DNA from: Paguma larvata
Taxonomy: Eukaryota; Chordata; Mammalia; Carnivora; Viverridae
Length of the DNA: 64,000 bases
Direction of reading: 5' to 3'
Assembly: GCA_030068075.1 (NCBI GenBank)
Contig: CM057824.1
Coordinates: forward strand, 129,074,414 to 129,138,413
The first letter of the stretch is position 1. The number at the start of each line of letters is the position of its first letter. The notes below the pieces were generated by a model that worked only from the letters and a program-made list of their open reading frames with translations, was not told the DNA's origin and made no database searches. The translations under genes and the position numbers were made by a program. Below, piece by piece: positions 1-10,935 of the stretch.

Positions 1-437
1 AACCCCATTCTCTTGCGAGGCTTTGGCTTTTCCATTTCTTGGCTCCATTACATTGTACATTCCTCTGCGACCTGCTATAGAAAACAACACCACGAAAGAG
101 TCATTTATAACCTCTGCCTTTGCTTCTTCATCTCCTTCTCTTTGAACTCATTCCAATCTATTACCCTAACCAGGGCTGGCTGCATAATTTTCAGGTCCAG
201 TGCAAAATGAAAATTCAGGGCCAGTTGTTCAATAAGAAAAAAATAAGTGTACTAAAGCCAATAACATATCAAACTTCTTTACAAAGCATAATAGAAGCAA
301 TAGTGATACCTGAGTGACAACAGACACTTCCTAATTGAAAAATGATAATATTTTTGGTGCTATATTTTTAGAGTATAATAAATAAAAATATTTTATTAAT
401 GTGACATCTTACTTGATCATAAGATTTTTCTGGCTCA

Positions 438-1350
438 CTATTCTGCAAATTCATTTATCATATCATTAAAATGTATACATTTAGCAATTTGATTTTCAGC
501 TGATATAATACAAAGCGATGCCAGTTGTTCTTGGCAAAGGAAGATTGCTAGCAAAATTTGATTTTTGTCTTGAGAAAGGTCTTCCTGCTGATGCAATTGT
601 TACTAGAGATGATTAAGACTATTTTATACACAGTGACAGCATTCAAATAAATTCTGATAAATCATTTTGAAATATACATTTTAGTACATCTAAAGCTGAT
701 GATTCTCTAAGAACAATTCTTCTAAAAAGAATTAATTCTTCATACATTCCAGTTCCATGTCAGTCTGAATTTAATTTCAGATGTAAATTTACACAATGGC
801 ATTTTAATGTTTCCTCTGACATTTCCTCTAACCTGTGCAGGTTGTACAAGAAACCATAAATGACTTCCTGACTTGAGTATAATTCAAAATGCTGGTTAAT
901 GTATTTTATCCCTGTATCTTCAATCGGAAAGAAAAATTAATTTTACGACTGTCTTCTTTTTAGCTATTTGTTCAGCCAAAGCATCTCATGAAAACAGTGT
1001 TCTTTTCTATTAAACTTGGTAATGTTTAAACATAATTTCTATCTCTAAGCCTATAGACGTTTGCTTTGCAATGTTGCAGCGGTTTTTGAAACCAGACTTT
1101 CTAAATTTGTTGAAGAAATCTAGTAACTACTGATATAATTTTTGGCATTGTCCCATGAATATTTCTATGTAAGGATTTGCTGACAATATTTACTATGTGA
1201 ACACAGCAGTCTCTGTTTTTGCACTTGTGCTGGAGTTCATATTCATGAAGACATTGCATAGATGAGTGCAGAAAACAGAGGCTCCCAGCTCCGCACACTT
1301 GTAGAACCTGTCCTCTCTCTGGCAGCACTGCCACTGATCTGGGTGACATT
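438..1350 (-). pseudogene. Broken hAT transposase coding remnant
   Basis: Coding part of the 171-2086 transposon. The most upstream open piece (1349 down to 1101) contains a His/Cys-bearing stretch (YELQHKCKNRDC) followed by IVNIVSKSLH. The most downstream piece carries the hAT C-terminal signature near 565-600 and ends at the TAG complement at 438-440. No continuous frame joins them, and at least one frameshift (near 500) and several stops separate them. The catalytic Asp/Asp/Glu residues cannot be placed. The copy cannot encode a working transposase. Confidence 0.6.
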
Positions 1351-1518
1351 GTTATCCCAACAGCTCTCTGGCTGAAGGCCCTCTGGAGGCATCTGCTTGC
1401 ATGCCAGACCTCTGGACGAACTGCTCTGGGCTCCTGGAGGTCCCTGGCCTATCGGGTTGAGGCCCTCCAGTATACCTTAGCTGCTCTCACACATTTTTCA
1501 TTTTCCTCTCATACTTGG

Positions 1519-1937
1519 TATTATAGACCCAATTGTGTTCCCTTAAAATTCCTATGTTGAAATCCTACCCCCCCCCCCCAGTACCTCAGATGTCACTGTG
1601 TTCCTGACAGAGGCTTTCCAGAGGTAATTAAGGTAAATTGAGGTCAGATGGGTGGGCCGTAATCCAATCTGACGGGTGTCCTTATGAGAAGAGGAAATTT
1701 GGATACACAAGCAAACACCAAAGCTTCCATGCACAGAAGAAAGACCATACGGGGACACAGCAAGAAGATGGCCATTTGCAAGCCAAAGAGACAGGAATCA
1801 AGAGAAACTAAACCTTCCAACATTTTGATCTTGGACTCCCAGTCTCCAGAACTATGAGAAGGTAAATTTCTGTTGTTTAAGCAATCCAGTGTGACATTTT
1901 GATATGTGGCATTTGTTTGCCCTAGCAAACTAATATA
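1519..1937 (+). mobile_element. MLT1-type LTR (ERVL-MaLR), nested in the hAT element
   Basis: The order of landmarks follows the MLT1 consensus in sense: a start like 'gaattgtgt-ccc', then 'cctatgttgaaat', 'gaggtaattaaggt', 'gtccttatgagaagagga', 'gatcttggactccc', 'tctccagaactatgaga', 'aatttctgttgttta' and an end resembling 'gcaaactaata'. About 419 bp, the usual size. A run of 12 or more C at about 1568 is a local expansion inside it. No internal retroviral genes adjoin it, so it is a solo LTR. Because hAT sequence flanks both sides, the LTR arrived after the transposon. Confidence 0.8.
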
Positions 1938-2094
1938 TGTCACTTACAAAACACACGTTCAAAGATAAAATTATTAAGACTTTTAAGACATTGATGGTAC
2001 AACAATAAACCAGTGAGCATGAGACTGAACTGCCCCTGAGCAGAACCTCCTGAGATTGCAGTTTGCCAGCACATGAAGCCAGTTCTGACCCCAC

Positions 2095-2819
2095 CTAGGC
2101 TATTTTTAGCACATGGCAATGTATAACTTCAATGCCCCGGTCCCCATGGACATTTTTATTCCTTATTCCAAATACTGGTGTTCTGAGAGTGGATTTCTTA
2201 GCTTATCGTCTAATTTTACATCTTCCTGCAAGTTTGAAACCATTCCTGCTGTTTTGATTACCACTATGTGCTAATTCAATTAAAGTTATCTCTTCATATC
2301 GATGTATACAGTCGGCATCCCAATTCCATCTCAACACACTTTGACCTAAAATCTCAAAAAATGAATTTGTTATTGTTCAAAACATTGGCATTTGCCTCTG
2401 CATAAAATAACTGAATTCTAAATATTATTATTACTACATATTGGACAATTTATTGATTGATTGGTTGATCGATTGATTTTTATTCTGCCCTCTTGGCACT
2501 AGATGAAACAAAACTGCTTCTCCTCCCAGGAGACAGATATTCATTCCTTTGGAGACCATTATCATGTTTTCATTAACCTTCTTTTGTTCTAGCTAAAATA
2601 CTCCAACTGACAAGGCGAAAGTAGTATTTGGGAAAGATTCCAATGAGAGTGGTGAGGTGGGTGATGGGGGCAGGTAAGACTAGACATGGCGGCCAGCAAG
2701 GACTGGGTTCTGTGATAATCCTGGCTTAAAGAGATGGGCTAAGATGAAGCTGTGGGCATGGAAAGAGAAAAGTTTGAGAGATATTTCCTTCAGGATTGAT
2801 TGTTTTACATGCATTTTTC
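2095..2819. other. Unique AT-rich stretch
   Basis: No gene or named repeat recognised. It holds a short degenerate (TTGA)n run at 2452-2479. The open frames are trivial. Confidence 0.5.
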
Positions 2820-2995
2820 ATTTGCAACAATTCTGTAAGTAAATTACTAATAAGATCCCCTTTTAAAAGATCCCATAACTATAGACTAGAGATATTAGAA
2901 ACTAGCCCAGGGTCACACAGCTAAAAACAACTCAAAACCTGGATCCAGAATTCAATATACAAGGTCTTTGTCACTATATCTTTCCTTTTCCATAA
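2820..2995 (+). mobile_element. MIR SINE fossil
   Basis: The core 'agcccagggtcacacagcta' at about 2905-2925 is the MIR core word, followed by the expected 'ctggatccagaattcaa' and a degenerate 3' part. Heavily diverged, as expected for an ancient tRNA-derived SINE. Confidence 0.7.
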
Positions 2996-3004
2996 ACGGT
3001 GAAA

Positions 3005-3760
3005 AGAGGACACAATGTGTCCAACTGCTCAAGCCACTCTTGCTTCATTCTTCTATCCTGGCATCCAGCCAGGCACCAAGCCCTGCCTTCTAACTTCTAT
3101 ATGTCTTACATCCAACCCGTCACCATTTCCACTCCTGCTGCTTATTTCACCTCATCCTTTCTTATCACAATTTCTGCAAAAACCTAACAACTGTCTTCCA
3201 TAATAAACCATTCCTAGATGTATATTAATAAAAAACAAATTCCTTGGGGTACCTGGATGGCTCAGTCAGTTAAGCATCTGGCTCCTGATCTGGGCTCAGA
3301 TCATGATCTCACTGTTCTTGGGTTCAAGCCCCAAGTTGGGCTCTGGGCTGACAACATAGAGCCTGCTTGGGATTCTCTCTCTCAACTCTCTCTGTTGCTC
3401 TCCCACTCCTGCATGCTCGCGCTCTCTCTCTCTCTCTCTTTCATCTCTCAAAATAAACAAATGAACTTAAAAAAATAAAAATAAAAAAAGCAAATGCATA
3501 GCAGATCCAACTAAGCCAAGCTTTCAGCATAACGCACAGGGCATGTCGTGATCTGGTTTTTAGTGACTGTCCAGCTCATCATTAGCATCGCTTCCTCATG
3601 CCTCCACCTAGCTTTATGCTTCTGTGACAGCTTTGTGTCTCTCTGCTTCTGCATAGGCTGCTTTTCTCAAAGGTTCCCATTTTTTACACATCTCCGGCTA
3701 GCTGACATCGCCCTCAAAACAACCTTCTTGAATTCTCCTCCCTTCCTGGCCTGAGTCTGT
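3005..3760 (+). mobile_element. L2-type LINE fossil (split by a SINE)
   Basis: CT-rich, diverged sequence on both sides of the SINE at 3246. It follows the order of the mammalian L2-type 3' region: 'ccatttccactcctgctgc', then after the SINE 'gggcatgtcgtgatctgg', 'cctcatgcctccacctagc' and 'tgcttttctcaaaggttc'. Small open frames here are chance frames of a CT-rich repeat. The family call is by remembered consensus only. Confidence 0.5.
3246..3488 (+). mobile_element. tRNA-Lys SINE (SINEC_Fc type)
   Basis: Reference entry for this family. It has a tRNA-like head with A box ('tggctcagtcagttaag') and B box ('gggttcaagcccc'). Then come the felid body word 'gggctctgggctgacaa', 'agagcctgcttgggattctc', a (TC)n tract (about 3421-3440) and an A-rich tail. 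Similar A-rich words before (about 3231-3243) and after (about 3485-3497) may be a target duplication. It is nested in the L2-type fossil. Confidence 0.93.
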
Positions 3761-3909
3761 GTCTGTGCTTTATTATATATAACATTTAGAGGGTATCAGG
3801 ATGTTAATAGAAATCTCTCTCTCTCTTTTTCTCTCTCTCATGGTTTAGTTGTTTCTGACACTTTTAGGGAAGGAATTTTTTGTTTGGTTGCTTTCTTAAC
3901 TTTAGGTGT

Positions 3910-4132
3910 AGGATATTCAAATGATGAAGTCATCGGCTTTGGAAACAGAATGTGTGTGTCCAATTCTTAGCAATGGCATTAGGCGATGGCACCTGTGTAT
4001 GACACTGCACAAGTCATTTTCATGTCTCTGTGCCTTAGTTTTTTGATATATACCAAAGGAAAACACTCTTCACAGGAGTATCATGAGGAGGCCCACAAGA
4101 CCTATAAAGGCGGGATCTTGAAGAATCTAAGC
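3910..4132 (+). mobile_element. MIR SINE fossil
   Basis: The landmarks run in MIR order: 'gctttggaaacagaatg', 'gacactgcacaagtcattt', 'tctctgtgccttagtttt', then 'aggagtatcatgaggag' and 'aagctcccaatcaa'. Strongly diverged from the consensus. Confidence 0.65.
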
Positions 4133-4134
4133 TC

Positions 4135-4751
4135 CCAATCAAAGGACACTTTCATTTATATATGTCTCCCGTGCATGACAGTGCATACAGTGTACAGAAG
4201 GAGATAGAAACTCTATAAACTCTTGTTGATGAAATGAACATGTGAAAACACTTAAAGAAAATGACTTGTTTATCTTATCATTCCCTTTAGGTAAAGCGAC
4301 ATAAAATGGGTTGTTGGCATAGTTAGACTGCTGGCAAAATACTCAAGAGTTACACAGATATAACAGAACAATTAAGATTATTCATTTGGCTCTGGGCAGT
4401 AGAAACCAAAATGTGGAGATATCGGTGCTCAATGACAGGAAAATATCATTAGCAAGCAAAAGAAACTATCTGCCCCCTGGGGAGATGTCTGTTGAACAAC
4501 AATTTTAGAGGAGTTCTTGATTACCATGTATTTTCCCCTCTCTCCTAGATTATTTGCTTGTCATGTCTTTGCAAAATTGGAAGCCTCAAGTAACCTCAAA
4601 GACTGAATTTTTAAAAGTCATATAATAAATATGTTCAAATTTAATTTTATTTTTCATGTTCATTATTTAAAAAACATACGGTTTGCCATCTATGGCATCA
4701 GTGTATGCTTATTGTAATTGTAAATTCATATCAAATAAGAGGGTTGATATC
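4135..4751. other. Unique AT-rich stretch
   Basis: No gene or repeat recognised between the MIR and the next SINE. Confidence 0.4.
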
Positions 4752-4765
4752 AAATAATAATAATA

Positions 4766-4986
4766 GTAATAGAGACACCTGTTGTTAAGTGCCTGACTGT
4801 TGATTTTGGCTCAGGTCATGATTCCAGGTTGTGGGATTAAGCTGTGCATTGAACTCTGCACTGACAGGGCCGAGCTTGCTTGGGATTCTCTTTCTCCCTA
4901 TCTCTCTCTGCCCCTCCCCAATTCACATGCACGCTTGGGATTCCTCTATCTCTCTCTTTCTCAAAATAAAAAAAATATATACATTT
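4766..4986 (+). mobile_element. SINEC_Fc-type SINE with a damaged A-box region
   Basis: The head reads 'cacctgttgttaagtgcctg', so the 'gggtggctcagtcgg' part of the A box is missing. The B-box region is also altered ('gggattaagctgtg'). Flanked by identical 14-bp copies of AAATAATAATAATA at 4752-4765 and 4987-5000. Confidence 0.88.
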
Positions 4987-5000
4987 AAATAATAATAATA

Positions 5001-6429
5001 ATAACTCCTAATTTAGTGTTGTAAAAGAATGACTAATAGAGGATGGTTTATAGCCTTAGCTAGGACATCTCGTCCTTCCTCCAGTTGTTATCAAACCCTG
5101 TCAATTAAGCAAAACTGAACTAGTTCTCATGGGAACAGAGCATTTTTATAAGAATGACCAGTAGTGTGCAAGGCCTTCTGACATCCCAGGTCGGGAATTG
5201 GCACACCACCACTTCCATCGACTTCTATTGGTTAAAGCAAGTGACGATACTGGTGCAGATTGAAGAGATGGGAAACATTCCCCCGTTTATTGGGAGTGCT
5301 TCAAAGTCATATTCAAGAGCCATCAGTACAGAGTGGTGAAAAATTGGGGACAGTTTTGCAATCAATCTACCTTGTCAGACAATATTAACTTAGGATGTAA
5401 GAGATGATTCAGCTTGCAAATTTGCCTGTCTTTTGGGAACTGAGTAAGACAAGTTGGATGCCTTATGTTTTGATTATTCAGGATTTTGATGATTTAGATA
5501 TTTTCTGTATTTCCACGTTTAATAAATATTCACACGACCTCTATGTTTCTTTAAGTCTGATTTTTTTGGGGGAGGGGCAAATACAGTTTCAAATTCAATT
5601 TAAACCTGTATATTTTAACAGGCCTCAAAAAGCAGTGAGAAGTACAACCATAAACATGAACTGTTTTTAGTACACACATTTGCATGTATCTTAGACTAAT
5701 TGGATTACTTCATTACCTAACTATTAATTTTGTTTCTACAGATGTGCTTTCTAAGATGCAATTAAATGTTTTTATGTACACTAAGAGATCATTATTTTAC
5801 CTTGCACTTAATTTAATTGTTAGGTAGAAATTTGTTTAAAATTCATGATTCACTCTTTTAGAAACAGTCGACAATAGGGCTTTCACATTATAGACGACAT
5901 TTCTTATACCCTCCCATGTAAACATGTTTGTTTAACTTTTGCTTGACTACATACAAAAGTTAATTATTTATAATTTAGAATTTTGTGTCATGAACTTAAT
6001 GTCTCCTTAAAATAGCATTCCTGTAAACAGTAAGCAGAATGTCTATATGCCAAACTCTAAAGAATGCAGTGATGTATTAGAAATATACATTTTCTAGTAT
6101 AAGAAAATTCTACTGTTCAGTCTGGGTTTGGATAGCTTCAGCTTAGAAACTTTTCATTTAATCATTAACAAGATCTAGTTTTATATGGTTCAATTATTAA
6201 TGAATAAATGCAATACATGGAGAAACCCAGTAGGTCTTTTCCTCAAGTCAGTAGGTAATAAGTGGTTGCAGTTGTGACATTAGCTAAGAAGTTACATGGC
6301 TTTTCCATTGCTATTTTCCATGCTAAAAAAAGCAGAAATGAATGTTGTATGAAAAAAGCAGACCCAGAAATAAAACTAGAAAATTGGACAAAGAAAGGGG
6401 AAAAATAATTGAATTCAATTTTAATCAGC
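5001..6429. other. Unique AT-rich stretch
   Basis: No gene, RNA or named repeat recognised. Open frames such as 5404-5670 have no recognisable domain. Confidence 0.5.
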
Positions 6430-6670
6430 AGCGCAGTAATAGTCTCTACTTTCCTGTGCATCCTCCAGTTTGACAGGGGTCCAATAAGCCTATCAGGACG
6501 CTTTGTCCATTTCCAGCACTGACGTTTCATTCCCAAAGGTATGGACCCTGGGAGTCGCCCACCCTTCAGACTCCAGTTATTATCTTCAATTCGGTGCCTC
6601 TTGTGGGCTATGTAATAAGAATATTCAAAGCGGGACAGCTTTACGTAATGATATGTCATCAACTCGTTCT
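6430..6670. promoter_or_regulatory. CpG-retaining patch with bZIP-like sites (candidate only)
   Basis: Eight CpG dinucleotides lie within about 240 bp, in a neighbourhood where CpG is nearly absent. One lies in TTACGTAA (6641-6648), the full palindromic PAR-bZIP/E4BP4-type word. Another lies in TGACGTTT (6520-6527), one base off a CRE. A 139-codon open frame runs through it on the minus strand (6662-6243) but shows no domain I know. CpG retention suggests constraint, low germline methylation, or a recently arrived sequence. Function is inference only. Confidence 0.3.
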
Positions 6671-6718
6671 AAAAACTGCACTATACAGTATTTTCCTTTA
6701 AAATGATGAAAATTTTAT

Positions 6719-6957
6719 GGGGCACCTGGGTGACTCAGGCGGTTGAGCGTCCAACTTCAACTCGGGTCATGATCTCATAATTTGTGAGTTTGAGCCCTAC
6801 ACTAGGCTCTCAGCTGTCGGCACAGAGCCTGCTTTGGATCTTCTGTCCTTTTTCTCTCCCACTCCCCCACTTGCATGCATGTGTACATGTGCACACACTC
6901 TCTCTCTCTCTCTCTCTCTAAAAAATGAATAAACATTTAAAATAAATAAATAAAATA
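6719..6957 (+). mobile_element. SINEC_Fc-type SINE, first of a tandem pair
   Basis: Near-complete, starting 'ggggcacctgggtgactcag', with a long (TC)n at about 6898-6919 and an AAATAAATAAAAT tail that runs straight into the next SINE. The duplication AAATGATGAAAATTTTAT at 6701-6718 is paired not at its own end but after the second SINE (about 7153-7169). Confidence 0.93.
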
Positions 6958-7152
6958 TAGGAGACTGAGTGGCTCAGCTGGTTAAGAGTCAGTTCAGATC
7001 ATGATCTTGCAGCTCATGGGTTAGAGCCCCGCACCGAGTTCTCTGCTATCAGCACAGAGCCGACTTCAGATCCTCTGTCCCCCCCCCCCCACTCTCTGAC
7101 CTTCCCCCACTAGTGCTCTTGCTTTCTCTCTCAAAAATAGACAAAATAAAAT
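6958..7152 (+). mobile_element. SINEC_Fc-type SINE, second of a tandem pair
   Basis: The head 'gagactgagtggctcagctg' begins directly in the tail of the preceding copy. The middle has lost part of the region after the A box and contains a run of about 13 C at 7079-7092. It ends in an (AAAAT)n tail and then the outer duplication shared with the first copy. Confidence 0.92.
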
Positions 7153-7169
7153 AAAATGAGAATTTTAAT

Positions 7170-8492
7170 CCAGAAAACATGTCTTAATAATTTCCAATGT
7201 ACATGTCCCATGACACACAAACTAGCTGCTCAGTAAACATTTGCCAAATGAACAAAAATATATGTGAGAAGCAAATCAAACCCCTATAAATTCAAATGAG
7301 TGTGTGATTCTACATAAAAATGTATTCATCTTCCTGACAAAAACACTTTGAGAAAAATATTAAACAGAGTAGCATTTGAACTCTCTGAGATTCTTTTCCT
7401 TATCCATATTCTCCCCAGGTAGAAATAATCATTCTCTCCTTTCTAAAGAAGCACTCAGTGTACTCAGTTCACATCATCCTGCTGGCATTATTTTACTGCA
7501 CTATTTGTTTACAAGTTTGACTTCTCCTTTTGGCCCATTTTGTTCCTTCTGGACAGAAACTTTTCTGACTTCGGCAGTATCTACTATAATTGCTGGGTAT
7601 AGAGTGAATGTTTAATAAACCTAAGTAGATGGGAAATTTCAGTTTTATATTAATGTTGCCTAAACTCTCATTCATCTATTCAAACCTGAAAGAAGCTACT
7701 GATTTCAGAAATCTTTGGTCTCTGGGATTAGAATTAGTAGGTCTCAGATATCTACATTTAATCTTCTTTGACTTGTTTTGGTAAATCACTTCTTATCCAA
7801 GTATGTGTCCCATATATTTTAAGCCAATTGTCAGCTGCTTACAGGCCTGATCCCCAAACAAAGATACAGATACCGTTCACCTAAGTATTTTACTGATCAA
7901 AAATGACAGAGGAAAACAAATCTAATGAATATAGGTTTTTATGTATCCTTGAATCTTGCAAAGTTTTATAGTCCCTCTGACCACCCACCCCTGAATAAGG
8001 AAAGCATTTTATAATCTGACACCGTAAAACAGGATAAGGATGACATTTTTCCTGTGTCCTTTGAATGTTACTTTCTTTCTGGTTCAAGACTTTCCTGTTG
8101 GGATTCCTCTTTTTGGACGCCATCATTTCTTTTCCTTTCCTATAAAAGTTTCCACTTTTATAAAGTCCTCTGCTGTTTCATCTAACTAGAACTGTAGCGT
8201 TCCAGAGTAGAATCCAGGGTATGATGTTTGTAAGAGTTTGTGTCTGCTTCTTAAGGATAAATTTCCCAGAATACTGCACGCTACTCCGTGGTGTGTTACA
8301 TTGGATTAAATGTTTGCAGAATGAATGAGAGGACGAAATTCATCGTACTTTTTAGGTCTTCATCCCAAGTACCGATCTTATTTCAAATGAAATGGATACT
8401 TGCTTTGGAATTCCTGAGAATGGAGTCAAAATAGAGCCATTCATGGTACTTCTGGGTCTTAGGTATGTAATTATATTCCCTCATAGACTATT
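7170..8492. other. Unique stretch
   Basis: No gene or named repeat recognised. Frames at 7376-7615 (+) and 7890-8126 (-) have no recognisable domain. Confidence 0.45.
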
Positions 8493-8505
8493 TCCATTAC
8501 TTAGA

Positions 8506-8727
8506 CTTTTTTGGTGTTTCATTTATTTATTTTGAGAGAGAGACAGAAAAAGAGTTCAAGAGAGAGTGGGGGAGGGGCAGAGAGAGAAGGAGAGCTAGAA
8601 TCTCAAGCAGGCTTCACACTGTCATTAGAGACCCCAAGTCAGAGCTCAGTTTCACAAATAGTGAGATCATGACTTGAGCTGAAATCAAAAGTCAGACACT
8701 TAACCAAATGAGCCACCCAGGTGCTCC
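8506..8727 (-). mobile_element. SINEC_Fc-type SINE, antisense
   Basis: Complete from a T-rich start to 'gagccacccaggtgctcc'. A perfect 13-bp duplication, TCCATTACTTAGA, lies at 8493-8505 and 8728-8740. Some 77 bp separate it from the oppositely oriented copy at 8805. Confidence 0.95.
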
Positions 8728-8804
8728 TCCATTACTTAGATGTTTATATGAGAATCATTTTGAGTCAATCACCTTTATATTAATATACTGTTTGAAACAA
8801 TCAA

Positions 8805-9017
8805 GGGGCACCTGGGTGGTTCAGTCAGTTGAGTGACCGACTTTGATCGGTCATGATCTATGGTTCATGAGTTCAAGTCCCACGTTGGGCTCTGTGCTGA
8901 CAGCTCAGAGCCTGGAGCCTGCTTCAGATTTCGCGTCTCCCTTTCTCTCTGCTCCTCTTCCATTCACACTCTGACTCTCTCTCAAAAATAAACAAACATT
9001 TAAAAAATTTAAAAAAA
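8805..9017 (+). mobile_element. SINEC_Fc-type SINE
   Basis: Complete. A perfect 11-bp duplication, GAAACAATCAA, lies at 8794-8804 and 9018-9028. It forms an inverted pair with the SINE at 8506-8727. Confidence 0.95.
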
Positions 9018-9028
9018 GAAACAATCAA

Positions 9029-9970
9029 ATACAAAGTCAGGGAAGAATTAAAGCCATGATAAATGAAGGAAAATATTAACTGAATTACTCAAAATTTCAG
9101 AAAGGGTGCATTCTAAGAACTGAGTTATATCTTGATTGTTACATAAGAGAAAAGCACAAATATAACAAAGACAACACACACATACAGACACACCCTGACA
9201 GACACACACACGTGCACACCAAGTTTATGAAAAGTTCTCTTCCTGGGTAAAAAAGCAAACTATTGTTTTACTGTCAGAAGAGAAATATGGGAAGATATTT
9301 CATGTACATTGAACAGAAAAGCAGTTTACCAAGAATTGCTGAACACTTTTCTATTGAACTTATAAAACTTTCTTCCTGGCTACCGGTTAATATTAAATTT
9401 GATAAAATCTTTAAGAGCTCTTTGTGGATTCAGTTTTGGACAGAAAGGAGCAAATGGGTGCGGTTTCTAAATGTTCACACCAAGTTACTTTATGAATGGT
9501 GTGATATAATTTTAAACCTCTTTCGCAAGAACAGTGTTCTCAGCAGATGTTCTATTTGAAGTACAACGAATCTGTGTGAAGTTACTCGAAAAGTAGCTGT
9601 TATCTAATAACCACTTCCCAAAATCTCAGATTGAAATTTTTTATAGGAATGAAAAATATGGCAATACTTATGGTCTATTTTTTAAACCTAAAGAAAATTA
9701 ATGTCTGAATGATAATAAAATTTTCTATAATTAAGAATTAATTACTTAATAGCCCATATAAGTTATGGGAAAGAGGGAAATATTGAACTATTCTAAATAT
9801 TTTACATTAGTCCATTTTAAGTCCAATTATTTAAAAAAAATTCTAACGGAAACACTAAAAGCCAGGAGTATACACATTGATTTTTTTAAGAAACAAACTA
9901 CTCTTTCTTAAGTGCTATCCAAAAAAAAAAAAAAAAAGTGATGCCAGGAGGACTGGTTACTTTAAACAGG
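9029..9970. other. Unique stretch with a CA-rich run
   Basis: An imperfect (CA)n lies at about 9174-9220, and a run of about 17 A at 9921-9937. No gene recognised. The 98-codon frame at 9263-9559 has no recognisable domain. Confidence 0.45.
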
Positions 9971-9981
9971 TTCATTGAAGG

Positions 9982-10222
9982 GTTCCCCGTGTGGCTCGGT
10001 CGGTTAAACATCCAAGTCTTGATTTCAGCTCAGGTCATCAGCTCACAGTTAATGAGATCGAGCCCCATGTCAGGCTCTGCGGTGACAGTGCAGAGCCTGT
10101 ATGGGATTCTCTCTCCCTCTCTCTCTGCTCCTCTCTGACTCGCAAAGGCACACGTGTGCACACTCTCTCTCAAATAAATAAACATTACAAAAATAAAAGT
10201 AAAACATAAGAAACATAAAAAT
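9982..10222 (+). mobile_element. SINEC_Fc-type SINE
   Basis: The head is 'gttccccgtgtggctcggtc'. It keeps CpG in 'gtggctcggtcgg' and has a long degenerate A-rich tail. Likely duplication: TTCATTGAAGG (9971-9981) and GTTATTGAAGG (10223-10233). Confidence 0.92.
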
Positions 10223-10539
10223 GTTATTGAAGGTAAAATTTTCACAAGATTATTGAAATTCCTAGGGCAAAACTAGGGACTTAGGGCTACGAGCTGAGAT
10301 GACACCTGCCAACACAAACAAATGTAAGGTCTTGAATCAGGGTAAATTGGGTTTTCTGAGACAGTAAACGCTTAATACTTTCATTTATACATTTAAACCC
10401 TAAGATAATTAAAATATACTGTCGTGAGAATAAAGGACTTTGAGAGTGATAGTTCTATCTTCATATATACCTTAATAGCATAATAAATGGTAAAAATATT
10501 TCAGGGACTTATTGTACAATGAGGCCAAGAGAGGCTAGA

Positions 10540-10935
10540 TCTCCACCAATCCCACTTCATCTGCTTAGTGTTATAGGAAGGTGTCACAAGTCATGTAGGA
10601 AGACTACACTTTCCAGCCTTCCTTGCAGTGAAGTTGGAGACTGATTAGTTCCAACCATTTAGCTTTAGTTAATACTAGCCTTGATCCCTAAAACCTCCCT
10701 AGAGATCATGGGCTCTCTCTTTCTGCCTAGTCTTGGTGGACTTAAAGGAAGGATTAGAATATGGCACAGCCACAGAGTAAAGAAGGAGGTATCCCTGAGC
10801 CACTTGGCAGGAACCTCTCCTAGAGAGACATCTGAAGTGACCTGACTGCTACTGAACAGGACATAGGCAAGCTGTTTATGCTGCTGAGATTTTCGTATTA
10901 TTTGTTTAAGCAGCAGGCAGGTGTTACCTTAACAG
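10540..10935 (+). mobile_element. Old LTR remnant (ERVL/MaLR-like)
   Basis: The sequence contains 'ctttccagccttccttgcag', then 'cctccctagagatcatgggctctc', 'atggcacagccacagagtaa', 'tccctgagccac', and a 3' part 'tgctgagatttt' plus 'ttgtttaagcagcag'. This is the order of a common mammalian MaLR/ERVL-type LTR. Ends and subfamily are uncertain, and no internal region is present. Confidence 0.5.

Larger units (their letters stand above)
171..2086 (-). mobile_element. hAT DNA transposon fossil, interrupted by an MLT1 LTR
   Basis: Two ends match as imperfect inverted repeats: CAGGGCTGGCT at 171-181 and AGCCAGTTCTG at 2076-2086. They are flanked by an 8-bp duplication, ACCCTAAC (163-170) and ACCCCACC (2087-2094), matching 6 of 8. 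Eight-base duplications and CAG ends are typical of the hAT superfamily. On the minus strand the block decodes into the hAT transposase C-terminal dimerisation region: around 600-565 it reads SAGRPFSR, like the family SAERSFS motif. After a one-base frameshift it ends in INEFAE and a stop at 438-440. A further piece of transposase-like frame lies at 1101-1349. Stops and the shift make it a dead copy. The sequence at 1938-2086 continues the element after the LTR. I recognise the superfamily (Tip100-like by the INEFAE end) but cannot name the Repbase family. Confidence 0.72.

Noticed and set aside
2452..2479. TTGA repeat as a clustered transcription-factor site array
   Set aside because: Too short and irregular. 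A decayed tetranucleotide repeat is the simpler reading.
6243..6662. 139-codon minus-strand open frame as a gene
   Set aside because: Part is a hydrophobic Phe/Leu-rich translation of AT-rich DNA. No recognised family and no supporting exon structure.
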